Below, one piece after another: positions 53,937 to 62,253 of a DNA stretch of 64,000 nt. Every line of letters begins with the position of its first letter. Position 1 is the first letter of the stretch. The position numbers and the translations under genes are program-made. Below the pieces are notes generated by a model. The model did not search any database and was not told the origin of the DNA. It worked only from the letters and a program-made list of their open reading frames with translations. Source of the DNA: Phycisphaerales bacterium AB-hyl4 (GTDB lineage Bacteria > Planctomycetota > Phycisphaerae > Phycisphaerales > Phycisphaeraceae); contig JBGUBD010000002.1 of the NCBI GenBank assembly GCA_041821185.1, forward strand, positions 62,001-126,000. Reading direction: 5' to 3'.

Positions 53937-55283
53937 ATGCGCGTTGACCGGAACCTGCTGCTGTTGTTCGCCCATGGTTTGCGAGCAGATGTGATCGGTG
54001 ACACCAAGGCCTGGCCGCTGCGGACGCCGCACCTCGAACAATTGGCGGAAGGGGGCCTGCGCGTCGTGGCCGGCTCGGCGTGTCCGCAGGCGCAAGGCGG
54101 CATGGCCAGCCTGCTCACCGGTCTGCATGCCCGGCAGTATGACAGCACCGCTAACGCAGCCCGCGAGCAGGCGTCGCACAGCTTTGCTCACTGGCTTACC
54201 GAAGCGAACTACCACGTTGCGGGCGTGGGCCATGTCGGGCCGATCCGCTCGGCGCTCGACGAGTCCGTGCTGGTGGAAAATGTTGCCGTGGTCGAGCCGG
54301 CGCATTGCGCCTATTGGACTATGGCTCGCGGCCGCGGGTTGACCGATGCACTCAGCGACCAGCGCCGCCGTCGGCTTCGCAGCGGGCCGTTCGATCCACA
54401 CCGACTGTTGCTTGAGCCTGAGGAAGACGTCGACGGGTTTATCGGCCAGCAAGCGGCGCTGATGCTCGAACGCATGCCCGACGATCGCCCGTGGGCGCTG
54501 ATCGTCGTGTTCACTGGGCCTGGCAACGACTTGCCGCCGCCGCCGTTGTACGCCGATGTGGTCAGTGCTGCTGCGGTGAAGTCGCCGTTCGTGCCAGTCG
54601 ATCTGCGCACGCTCGACGCGCTGGGCGAGCCGAGCTATCCGCGCTCGATGCTGCAACGCCTCGAACCAACGGCGATCGGTCGCCTTCGCGCTGACTACCT
54701 CGGACGCGTCAGCCTGCTCGACTACACTGTCGCTCAGTTACGCAAAGCACTGCACGCGCGTACTGACGCCGGCCGCACTTGGACGCTCGCCACCGCCGAC
54801 CACGGCCATCTGCTCGGCGAGCATGGCCTCATCGGCGCTCAATCTTTCCTCTCGCCCGCCGTCGAAGTGCCCTTGCTGCTCGTGCCTCCGACCAACAGAA
54901 ACCACGAACTCAACCAGGTGTCCGTCGACGGTTTGGTGAGCACCATTGACGTTGCGCCCACCGTCGCCGCCCTTGCTTGCACCGACCTGCCGCCTTGTCG
55001 CATCGGCCGATCGCTCGTGCCCATGCTTCGCGGCCAGACGATGCCCGCCGGCGACCAACTGGCCAACCTCAGTGAGTTTCACGATCGGCTGATGCTCGAA
55101 ACCGAGCGATTCAAGGCCGTGTTCAACCGTGCCAACCGCGCCTGCCTCGGCCTCTACGACCTGTTCAACGATCCGAACGAAAAGCACAACCTTGTCGATC
55201 GTCCCGATGCAGCCAAGTTGCTGGACCCACTTCGGCTGCGCCTGGCCGACGTGCTGCTACCACTACGCTGCGCGACAGGGTAG
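53937..55283 (+). CDS. sulfatase-fold protein lacking catalytic residues
   Basis: 448 residues, alkaline-phosphatase/sulfatase superfamily. N-terminal TPHLEQLAEGGLRVVA and MASLLTGLHARQYD match sulfatases, as do TLATADHGHLLGEHGLIGAQ and the C-terminal LYDLFNDPNEKHNLVDRP. The metal-binding Asp-Asp after the first strand is His-Gly (LLFAHGLRAD). The formylglycine motif CxPxR is replaced by AQGGM. No signal peptide. Sulfatase activity is unlikely; a binding or alternative role is inferred. Confidence 0.8.
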   Translation: MRVDRNLLLLFAHGLRADVIGDTKAWPLRTPHLEQLAEGGLRVVAGSACPQAQGGMASLLTGLHARQYDSTANAAREQASHSFAHWLTEANYHVAGVGHVGPIRSALDESVLVENVAVVEPAHCAYWTMARGRGLTDALSDQRRRRLRSGPFDPHRLLLEPEEDVDGFIGQQAALMLERMPDDRPWALIVVFTGPGNDLPPPPLYADVVSAAAVKSPFVPVDLRTLDALGEPSYPRSMLQRLEPTAIGRLRADYLGRVSLLDYTVAQLRKALHARTDAGRTWTLATADHGHLLGEHGLIGAQSFLSPAVEVPLLLVPPTNRNHELNQVSVDGLVSTIDVAPTVAALACTDLPPCRIGRSLVPMLRGQTMPAGDQLANLSEFHDRLMLETERFKAVFNRANRACLGLYDLFNDPNEKHNLVDRPDAAKLLDPLRLRLADVLLPLRCATG

Positions 55284-55305
55284 CGCGGCGGTTTCGAAGT
55301 GTCGG

Positions 55306-56721
55306 CTACAGCCCCACGCTCGCGGCGGTTTCACGGAACTGGTCTGACAGCCACCATGTCGCGATGGTGAAATACAGCAGCAGGCCCGCAACGTCGACGA
55401 CGGTTGCGACGAACGGCGTCGAGCCTGTCGCCGGGTCGAGCCCAAGTTTCAGCAGGAGGAACGGCAGCACCGATCCGACCATGTTGCCGAACAACACCAC
55501 TGCAATCACCGACATGCTCACCGCCACCCCAACATTTGCCGAGCGTGAAAGCAGTTGCACGTCGCCTGAGTAGATCCACATGCCGACGATCGTCGCCATG
55601 ATGAAGGCGATCACCGCGAGGATCAGGCCCAGCAGCAGGCCGCCGAACATCTCGCGTCCGAACACACGGCCGAAGTGGCGCGGCTCGACTTCCTGTAACG
55701 CGATGGCGCGTGTCATGATTGTCGCTGCCTGGAAGCCGCTGTTGCCTCCGGTGGCGATGATCAGCGGCACGAACACCGCCAGCAGCGGCAGTTGCTCGAT
55801 CTGCTCTTCGAACGCCCCCATTGCGCCCACGGTCAACAGGCCTGCCCCGAAGAGGATCGCCAGCCAGCCGACGCGTTTGGACACCAGCGTCGGAATGGTC
55901 GTGCTCAGGTAAGGCTGCGTGAGCGAGACGACACCGCCGAGCTTGTGGAAGTCTTCCGTGGCTTCTTCCTGCTGCACGTCGAGCACGTCGTCAACGGTGA
56001 CGATGCCCACCAGTCGATTGTCGCGGTCGACCACCGGCAGGGCGAGCAGGTCGTACTGCTGAATCAGCCGGGCGGCGTCGGCCTGGTCGTCCTCGGCCGA
56101 GATGGTGATCGGCGAAGTGTCCATCAGGTCGATCAGTTTCGCCTCGGGCGGACTGATGACCAGATCCTTCAGCGAGACAATGCCAACCAGGCGATGTGCG
56201 TCGTCGACGATGTAGTTGTAAAAAATCGTCTCTTTCTCACCAGCCTGTCGGCGAAGCTGTTCGAGCGCGCCTTGCACGGTGAGGTCCGCCTTGAGCGAGA
56301 CGACGTCCGTGCTCATCACTGAGCCGGCGGTGTGCTCGGCGTACTGGTCTAGCCGTTCGATCTCCTCACGCTCGGGACCAGCCATCTCCGCGAGGATGCT
56401 TTCCTGCTGCGCCGGGTCGAGTTCCTGAATGACGTCCGTGCGGTCGTCCGGCGCGACCTGTTCCAGCAGCGTCGCCACCTCGCGGTCGTCGAATTGCTCC
56501 GCGAGACTCGCCTGCCGTTCCAGATCGAGATGCGAATACACCTGGCCCGCCTCGGTCGGGGGCATCTTTTGCAGCAGCGACCAGACCTGCTCGTCTTCCA
56601 GGTCAGCCACCAGTTCGGCGATGGTATGCGGGTGTGCTTCCTCGGCCAGTTGACGAATGGCCGCCTCGTCACCCTGCTCCAGCCAGGCTCGCACATTTTC
56701 CAAGGTTGGGGAGTCGGGCAC
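55306..56721 (-). CDS. mgtE: magnesium transporter MgtE
   Basis: 471 residues from GTG at 56721, chosen because GGAAGG lies 5 bases upstream. Order: N domain (1-125, Mg sensor), two CBS domains (MSTDVVSLKADLTVQGALEQ; DTSPITISAEDDQADAARLI), a connecting helix and five transmembrane helices with the pore motif LIIATGGNSGFQAATIMTRA. Mg2+ channel gated by cytoplasmic Mg2+. The leader contains a strong hairpin (56832-56860). Confidence 0.96.
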   Translation of the reverse strand: MPDSPTLENVRAWLEQGDEAAIRQLAEEAHPHTIAELVADLEDEQVWSLLQKMPPTEAGQVYSHLDLERQASLAEQFDDREVATLLEQVAPDDRTDVIQELDPAQQESILAEMAGPEREEIERLDQYAEHTAGSVMSTDVVSLKADLTVQGALEQLRRQAGEKETIFYNYIVDDAHRLVGIVSLKDLVISPPEAKLIDLMDTSPITISAEDDQADAARLIQQYDLLALPVVDRDNRLVGIVTVDDVLDVQQEEATEDFHKLGGVVSLTQPYLSTTIPTLVSKRVGWLAILFGAGLLTVGAMGAFEEQIEQLPLLAVFVPLIIATGGNSGFQAATIMTRAIALQEVEPRHFGRVFGREMFGGLLLGLILAVIAFIMATIVGMWIYSGDVQLLSRSANVGVAVSMSVIAVVLFGNMVGSVLPFLLLKLGLDPATGSTPFVATVVDVAGLLLYFTIATWWLSDQFRETAASVGL

Positions 56722-56831
56722 GGTTGCCTTCCTTTCTCTAAACCCTTGGCCGGGCGAGGGAGGCAACCAGCGAGTCGGGCGGCCGCTCACATCAGCGACC
56801 GCTCTGCACGTGGGCGGGCTCCCCATCGGGG

Positions 56832-56860
56832 CGGTTGAGATGTCGTGGACACCTCAACCG
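56832..56860 (-). promoter_or_regulatory. leader hairpin upstream of mgtE
   Basis: On the minus strand CGGTTGAGGTGTC-CAC-GACATCTCAACCG forms a 13-bp stem with one G-U pair. The same position is an A-C mismatch on the plus strand, which argues for selection as RNA in the mgtE leader. It lies about 110 bases before the GTG start. No match to the known M-box core was seen. Confidence 0.5.
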
Positions 56861-57083
56861 AACAACTGCCGTCCGGATCCTCCGGCTCAACATAGAGCAG
56901 GAGTGCGGGGGTTTGATTGCCGTTTACATTCATCTCAGCAACACGCTTCATCAACAGGCAGCCGATGGCTTGCAATGCTGACGCGTAGCAGGACGATGGC
57001 CGGAGCAACGCTACTCCTGCCGATTTTTAAGTTACCGTCTGCACGGTGATTGATCAAGACAGGTACAAGCAACAGATGAAGCC

Positions 57084-57123
57084 AAAAAAAGAGGCCCGGT
57101 ATGGGACTAGCCCACACCGAGCC
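57084..57123 (-). terminator. intrinsic terminator downstream of a 25-codon ORF
   Basis: Minus strand GGCTCGGTGTGGG-CTAGT-CCCATACCGGGCC (13 bp, two G-U pairs) is followed by TCTTTTTTT. The wobble pairs become mismatches on the other strand, so it acts on minus-strand transcripts arriving from about 57220, before mgtE. Confidence 0.75.
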
Positions 57124-57143
57124 CTTCCGGGGGCAAAAGAGGT

Positions 57144-57221
57144 TCAACAAGCATAATGGTAACTAAGCTTTCCGCGATCGCAAGGGGTGATCGCCACCTC
57201 CAGTAATTTTTCATCTACCAT
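57144..57221 (-). CDS. 25-residue ORF resembling the start of Trm112-like proteins
   Basis: MVDEKLLEVAITPCDRGKLSYHYAC then stop. It resembles the N-terminal segment of Trm112/UPF0434 small zinc proteins (usual form MDxxLLEILxCPxCKGxL), with only one Cys of the first CxxC pair. An intrinsic terminator follows 20 bases later. It could be a truncated pseudogene, a leader peptide or chance. No strong ribosome site. Confidence 0.35.
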   Translation of the reverse strand: MVDEKLLEVAITPCDRGKLSYHYAC

Positions 57222-57289
57222 CTCACTGTGTCAGGGGGACTGAAGTCAGATCTTTCAAGTGGACCATTTGCACTTAAGAAAGTGGACCC

Positions 57290-58336
57290 ATGAGCGACAA
57301 GAAGACGATCGGAATCGGTTTCATCGGTGCCGGCGGCATTGCACGCAGCCAACACCTGCCTCGCTTGCGCGAAATGGACGACGCGGCGGTGCGGGTGGTG
57401 TGCAATCGCAGCGAAGCCAGTTCGCGACAGGTGGCGGAGGAATATGACATCCCCGACATTGAAACTGACTGGCAGCGACTGATCGAACGCGATGATATTG
57501 ACGCCGTGTTTATCGGGACGTGGCCTTGCACGCATAAGGCGATGTCAATAGCGGCACTGGAAGCGGGCAAGCATGTGTTCTGCCAGTCGCGGATGGCGAT
57601 GGACCTGGCCGAGGCGAAGGCGATGGTCCAGGCGGCCGAGCGTCATGCCGGCCAGGTGGCGATGCTTTGCCCGCCGCCGCACCGCATGCCGTGGGAGCCT
57701 TACGTTCGGCAGGTGATCGACCGCGGCGAATTGGGTGAGCTGCGCGAGGTTCGGCTGGTTTCGGTTAGTGGTGCGAACCTTGGTGACTTGTCATGGCGTG
57801 AACGTGTGGAGTTGTCCGGCCGCCAGATGCTTCAGGTCGGCATCTGGGCTGAAACGCTGCACGCGTGGGTGGGCGAGTACGCCTCGTTGCACGCCCGTCT
57901 TGCCACGCCGATCGCCACCAAACGCGACGCGGCCGGCCAGACGTATGACATTCAGATCCCCCAGTCCGTGCTCATCCACGGCCGACTGACCAACGGCGCC
58001 GCCATCAGCGAGCACCACTCCGGCCTCTCGCCACACGAGAACATGAACTTCGTCAGCATCTACGGCTCAAAGGGTACGCTGCGCGTCGACGCCATGAAGT
58101 CGATCCAGTTCGCCCCCCTCGGCCAACCGCTTGCGCCTGTCGACGTGCCTGCCGAGCTTCAGCGGCCGTGGCGGGCAGAGCGTGATTTTCTTGACGCCGT
58201 GCACGCCACCCGGCAGGGCGAGTCGTGGCAGGTCAGCCCGGACTTTCACGAAGGCTTGCGTTATATGGCCAAGGTCGAAGCGCTGCACCGTTCGCACGAC
58301 ACGGACCAGGCCATCGCGCCTACCGATCTGGTCTGA
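57290..58336 (+). CDS. Gfo/Idh/MocA family protein without the EKP motif
   Basis: 348 residues. Rossmann fold IGIGFIGAGGIARSQHLPRL, then DIDAVFIGTWPCTHKAMSIA. The position of the usual catalytic EKP reads HVFCQSRMAMDLAEA, so the conserved Lys is missing. The C-terminal alpha/beta domain ends ERDFLDAVHATRQGESWQVS. NAD(P) binding is likely; standard sugar dehydrogenase activity is doubtful. Stands alone, followed by a bidirectional terminator. Confidence 0.85.
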   Translation: MSDKKTIGIGFIGAGGIARSQHLPRLREMDDAAVRVVCNRSEASSRQVAEEYDIPDIETDWQRLIERDDIDAVFIGTWPCTHKAMSIAALEAGKHVFCQSRMAMDLAEAKAMVQAAERHAGQVAMLCPPPHRMPWEPYVRQVIDRGELGELREVRLVSVSGANLGDLSWRERVELSGRQMLQVGIWAETLHAWVGEYASLHARLATPIATKRDAAGQTYDIQIPQSVLIHGRLTNGAAISEHHSGLSPHENMNFVSIYGSKGTLRVDAMKSIQFAPLGQPLAPVDVPAELQRPWRAERDFLDAVHATRQGESWQVSPDFHEGLRYMAKVEALHRSHDTDQAIAPTDLV

Positions 58337-58358
58337 CGCGGCTTGAATGTGAAACATG

Positions 58359-58395
58359 AAAAGCCCCTCGCCGTCGATGACGGGAGGGGCTTTTT
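58359..58395. terminator. bidirectional terminator
   Basis: AAAAGCCCCTC ... GAGGGGCTTTT with an inner CCGTC-GAT-GACGG stem, T-tracts on both strands. It lies between convergent genes at 58336 and 58428. Confidence 0.88.
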
Positions 58396-58427
58396 GATTG
58401 GAATCGTCAGTGCGACGGTAGGGCGGT

Positions 58428-58928
58428 TTACTCCGGCCGGGATTCGCCGCGGACCGAGTCGATGTCGCTGAGGGTTGTGGCCGCGTCGGTCTTGGGGATC
58501 ACGACGGCGGCGAAGGGGTAGGTGAGCGCTTGCGTGGCGGCCTGATCTTCGCCGGGCTGGTTGGCCGTGCCTTGGACGTAGAGCACTTCGCCGACCTGCT
58601 GGACGCCGCTGATGTGGGCCCAGTAGCCGCCGGAGGGCTGTTCGCCGAGGGCGAAGACGATGACGTCGTACTCGGAGAAGTTGACTTCGAGGTTGCTGAG
58701 TTCTTCAACGCCGAGTTCGTCGAGCGCGTTGCGATCCTGAATCAGTCTGATGGTTGGTTCGTCAAGTGCCGAGTCATTGCCATGCACTTGCTCAACCACG
58801 GGCACGGCCCGGGCGCCTTGGAAGGCCTCACCGCCGGGGATGTCGGTGCGGTCGTTGTTCCCGCCGCAGCCGACCATCAAGGCGAGCATCAGCAGGGGCA
58901 GTCCGATTGAAGCGAAACGGTTGAGCAT
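58428..58928 (-). CDS. PrcB-like lipoprotein
   Basis: 166 residues. Start ATG at 58928 with GGAG 7 bases upstream. Lipobox LMVGCGG (Cys about 21). The C-terminal half (VIVFALGEQPSGGYWAHISG ... TYPFAAVVIPKTDA) matches the PrcB C-terminal domain of secreted protease-associated proteins. Surface or periplasmic lipoprotein; partner protease not present. Confidence 0.8.
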   Translation of the reverse strand: MLNRFASIGLPLLMLALMVGCGGNNDRTDIPGGEAFQGARAVPVVEQVHGNDSALDEPTIRLIQDRNALDELGVEELSNLEVNFSEYDVIVFALGEQPSGGYWAHISGVQQVGEVLYVQGTANQPGEDQAATQALTYPFAAVVIPKTDAATTLSDIDSVRGESRPE

Positions 58929-59031
58929 GTGAAATCTCCAATGTTGGCACGGGCAAGGTGGTGGTCGATTGACAGTGGGCAATATAACGCAAACTGCGGC
59001 CAAGGTCAGTTTCACTCTCCGCCGGGCGGGC

Positions 59032-59724
59032 TCAAAGCACCTTTTTTCGCAGGATCATGCCTTGGAACTGGCGTCCCTCTTCACGATATTTGCGTTCGAA
59101 ATTCGTGCCCACCAGTTCGCCTTCGCCCGCGGAGGCGGGACGCTCAAAGGGCAGGCGGTCGAAGTGATCGGCAACCTTCGCCGCGTGCTCCTCCATCCAT
59201 TCGAAGTAGTCGGCGTGATCGGTCGCCAGCCTCACCTGCCCCGCTTCGGTGTCGTCGGCACGCGGGTCGGCGAGGATGCGGTGCAACTCCAGCAGGAAGG
59301 GGGCCTGCACGAGTCGGCGTTTGTTGTGGCGTTTCTTCGGCCAGGGGTCGGGGAAGTAAATGTGCACCTGGCGGATCGAGCGGTCGGCGATGAGGTTCCG
59401 CACGAACGCGCCGGCCTCGGTGTGCACCAGCCGAACGTTTGTGATGTTGTTGCGACGAACGCGGTCGGCGGCGTGCCGCCAGAAGGCGCGGGCATATTCG
59501 AGCCCAACGTAGTTGATGTTCGGCGTCTGCACGGCCTGCTGGACGAGGAACGTGCCTTTGCCCGAGCCGATCTCCAGGTCGAGGGGGTGGTCGGCCCGGT
59601 CGTCGTCGGCGAACCAGGCGCTCAGGTCGATCGGGCCCGCGTCCCAGGCGGGCAGGCTGTCGCGGTCGATGCCGAATCGGCCGACGTCAAGCGATCGGCC
59701 ATGTGATGAAAGCGATGCACTCAT
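59032..59724 (-). CDS. trmB: tRNA (guanine-N7-)-methyltransferase
   Basis: 230 residues. Methylates G46 of tRNA. SAM-binding LDLEIGSGKGTFLVQQA, then VHIYFPDPWPKKRHNKRRLV (family signature) and TNFERKYREEG at the C-terminus. Start 59724 gives MSASLSSHGR; the frame is open a little further upstream. Divergent from aroB with a 70-base gap. Confidence 0.95.
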   Translation of the reverse strand: MSASLSSHGRSLDVGRFGIDRDSLPAWDAGPIDLSAWFADDDRADHPLDLEIGSGKGTFLVQQAVQTPNINYVGLEYARAFWRHAADRVRRNNITNVRLVHTEAGAFVRNLIADRSIRQVHIYFPDPWPKKRHNKRRLVQAPFLLELHRILADPRADDTEAGQVRLATDHADYFEWMEEHAAKVADHFDRLPFERPASAGEGELVGTNFERKYREEGRQFQGMILRKKVL

Positions 59725-59794
59725 AGCCGAAGAGTGTAGCGACGGAACCCGAGTTTGGCCCGCCCGCGGCAAGCGCTTTTGCTATCCTCCCGCC

Positions 59795-60895
59795 ATGGCT
59801 ACCGTCAACGTCACACTCCCGCATCACCGTTACGAAGTCCGCATCGAGCCGGGCTCGCTCGTTCGCCTCGGCTTGCTCGTCCGCGAGGCATCGCCGCACG
59901 ATCGCGCAGCCCTAGTTGTCGATGAGCAGATCGCCAGCAGCCACGGCCGGGTCGCCGCCCGCTCGCTCTCGGCGGCTGACTATGACACGCAGGTCGCCAA
60001 CATGCCGACCGGCGAAAAACATAAGACGCTCGGCACGGTTCGCGGCCTCTACGAAGTGCTGCTCAACGCCAGGCTCGAACGCAAGAGCCCGGTCGTCGCG
60101 CTAGGCGGCGGGATCACGGGCGATACCGCCGGCTTCGTCGCGGCGACATATCTGCGCGGTGTGCCGCTGGTGCAATGCCCCACGACGCTGCTGGCCATGG
60201 TCGACGCGTCGGTCGGCGGCAAGGTCGGCGTGAATGTGCCGCAAGGTAAAAACCTCATCGGTGCATTTCATCAGCCGACGCTGGTGGTGATTGACCCCGA
60301 CACGCTGCGCACGCTGCCGGAGCGGGAGCTGCGCTGTGGGCTCGCCGAGTGCGTGAAACATGCGGTGATTCGTGACGAGGCCCTGTTCGACTGGCTGGAA
60401 GACCGCCGTGACGACATCCTCAAACTCGACAGCGACACGATGACAACCCTGGTCGAACGGAACGTGGCGATCAAGGCGGCGGTGGTGATGGAAGATGAGA
60501 AGGAGGCCGGCGTGCGGGCGCACCTGAACTTCGGGCACACGTTCGCCCACGCGATCGAGGCGGGGACGGAATATGGCACATACCACCACGGCGAAGCAGT
60601 AAGCCTGGGCATGGTGGCGGCGACTCGGCTGGCGGTTGATCGCGGGCTTTGCCGAGCGGGTGTGCTCGATCGACTGGTGACGCTGCTGGAGGCGGTGGGT
60701 CTGCCGACGTCGGCGGAAGACTTGCCCGCAGCGGAAAAACTGCTCGATTTGATGCGGTCGGACAAGAAGGTGGCCGACGGGCGTATTCGCCTGGTGCTGC
60801 CGACGCGGTTGGGCGAGGTTGTCATCGTGAACGACGCGCCGGATGAGGCGATCGCGGCCGCGTGGGGGGCGTTAAGTGAAAAGCCCACGGATTGA
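59795..60895 (+). CDS. aroB: 3-dehydroquinate synthase
   Basis: 366 residues. NAD- and metal-dependent second step of the shikimate pathway. Motifs are VVALGGGITGDTAGFVAATY, PTTLLAMVDASVGGKVGVNV, GKNLIGAFHQP, LNFGHTFAHAIEAG and YHHGEAVSLGMVAA. The start at 59795 is the family N-terminus. The last five codons and the stop are part of a hairpin (60881-60907). Confidence 0.96.
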   Translation: MATVNVTLPHHRYEVRIEPGSLVRLGLLVREASPHDRAALVVDEQIASSHGRVAARSLSAADYDTQVANMPTGEKHKTLGTVRGLYEVLLNARLERKSPVVALGGGITGDTAGFVAATYLRGVPLVQCPTTLLAMVDASVGGKVGVNVPQGKNLIGAFHQPTLVVIDPDTLRTLPERELRCGLAECVKHAVIRDEALFDWLEDRRDDILKLDSDTMTTLVERNVAIKAAVVMEDEKEAGVRAHLNFGHTFAHAIEAGTEYGTYHHGEAVSLGMVAATRLAVDRGLCRAGVLDRLVTLLEAVGLPTSAEDLPAAEKLLDLMRSDKKVADGRIRLVLPTRLGEVVIVNDAPDEAIAAAWGALSEKPTD

Positions 60896-60907
60896 ATCCG
60901 TGGGCTT
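60881..60907. repeat. AAGCCCACGG-family hairpin over the aroB stop codon
   Basis: AAGCCCACGGAT-TGA-ATCCGTGGGCTT, a perfect 12-bp stem. The 3-base loop is exactly the aroB stop codon. It lies between convergent aroB and ndk, so termination in both directions is plausible. Confidence 0.8.
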
Positions 60908-60939
60908 CGGGGGTTGCTCTGATTTGGTGGGAGGGTGTT

Positions 60940-61392
60940 TTACTCGGTGATCCACGCACCGACGGTCTGTTCGTAGGTGTGGATTTCGTCCTTGGTGAAG
61001 AACAGTTCGAGCTCGCGTTTGGCGGACTTGGCGCTGTCCGAGCCGTGGACGAGGTTGTAGCCCTTGCTCAGGCCGAAGTCGCCGCGGATCGTGCCGGGGT
61101 CGGCTTCGATGCCATTGGTCTTGCCCAGCAGCCGACGGCAAACTTCAATCGCCTCGTCGCCGCGGATGGCGAGCACGAGCACGGGGTTGCTCGTCATGAA
61201 CTTGACCAGCCCGGCGTAGAACGGCTTGCCCTCGTGCTCGGCGTAATGCTTGCCGGCGAGGTCCTCGGTGATGCGCATCAGCTTCGCGCCGACGACTTGA
61301 AGGCCTTTGTCTTCGAAGCGGGCGATGATGCGCCCCATCAACTGCCGCTGCACCGCATCCGGCTTGAGAATGATCAACGTCGTCTCAACCAT
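60940..61392 (-). CDS. ndk: nucleoside diphosphate kinase
   Basis: 150 residues. Transfers the gamma-phosphate among NTPs/NDPs through the active-site His in GYNLVHGSDSAKSAKRELEL. N-terminus MVETTLIILKPDAVQRQLMG and ADPGTIRGDFG are typical. Complete. The C-terminal ~10 residues extend slightly beyond short forms. Confidence 0.96.
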   Translation of the reverse strand: MVETTLIILKPDAVQRQLMGRIIARFEDKGLQVVGAKLMRITEDLAGKHYAEHEGKPFYAGLVKFMTSNPVLVLAIRGDEAIEVCRRLLGKTNGIEADPGTIRGDFGLSKGYNLVHGSDSAKSAKRELELFFTKDEIHTYEQTVGAWITE

Positions 61393-61704
61393 CGCTATCG
61401 CTACCTCTCGTTCAGGGTTGCCGGGCGGTTTGCAGTGCCCGAGGGTTCAGTCCGTTTCCGACCCACGGCCGGGGCGGTGTTATCTCCGATACCCGCGCCG
61501 GCTGCAACCTTGGACGTCAGAAAGGGGGAGTTCCAATTTGCCAGAAAAAGCGTAAAAACCGCCAGTTGGCGAGATCCAAGCATCTACATGATCAAGCTGA
61601 CCTTAGCGCATTTCACCGACGAAACCCGCCGTGACCGCCCGGAAGCGATACGAGAAACGCGGGTTGGCTGGTTCTACGATTCGCACCAAAGAGGGCAACA
61701 AATC

Positions 61705-62001
61705 ATGCGAAAGATTCAAAACACTCAAGATTATTCGGGACGGACCCTCAGTCGAGGCGAAACCGTCAGCACCCTCAATGGTTATCTCACGGCCCGCATC
61801 TGCGACATCGCCGCCGACGACGGTGCGACGTTCGTGCGCCTGCGGCCGTTGCATCAGCCCTATGGCCCGGGCACGTGGCACGCCGCCGACCGGGTGGTCT
61901 GGGTTGCCGCGGCCTCGCGTCGACGTCGGCGTCGCAAGTCCCGCGCCGCCGCCGAGGCCTCGACCGCTGAGCCCGTGGCCAGTGGCAGCGTTGCCGAGTG
62001 A
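61705..62001 (+). CDS. hypothetical basic small protein
   Basis: 98 residues from ATG at 61705, GAGGG about 10 bases upstream. N-terminal part (TVSTLNGYLTARICDIAADD) is followed by an Arg-rich run (SRRRRRRKSRAAAEA) and an Ala/Ser tail, so nucleic-acid binding is possible. The frame is open far upstream, antisense to ndk, without support. The 312 bases between ndk and this ORF hold no other feature I can support. Confidence 0.45.
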   Translation: MRKIQNTQDYSGRTLSRGETVSTLNGYLTARICDIAADDGATFVRLRPLHQPYGPGTWHAADRVVWVAAASRRRRRRKSRAAAEASTAEPVASGSVAE

Positions 62002-62253
62002 ACGGTGGCACGGCCTTCGTGAGGCCAACTTACCGACATTGCCTAGCTTGCCCCAGGGGTGCAAGCGGGCGCTCTCGGCTGGGCAGGGGGTCGGACTTTA
62101 GTTTTTCCGAAAAAATTTTCGCACGGGGTCGATTCAAGGGGTATGATGGCGAGCGATCTACTTAACCGCCAGGGACGGCGGCGATCGTCGAAAGCCCCTT
62201 TGTGATGGGGTTCGAAGAGAGTCGTTCCTTTTTGTGTGGTCGGAGGGATCAGT

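Noticed and set aside
53793..54656. Upstream extension of the YdjY-type protein
   Set aside because: A strong ribosome site and signal peptide begin at 53792; the extension is antisense to the sulfatase-like gene.
56787..57008. 73-residue minus-strand ORF before mgtE
   Set aside because: It covers the leader hairpin, has no clear ribosome site and no recognisable fold, so it was treated as leader sequence.
56722..57080. M-box riboswitch upstream of mgtE
   Set aside because: The conserved M-box segments around GGTGAGGCTCC and AAAGACGCCAATGGGTC are absent on the mgtE strand.
60892..61704. N-terminal extension of the basic protein at 61705
   Set aside because: It is antisense to the full ndk gene, which is clearly real.
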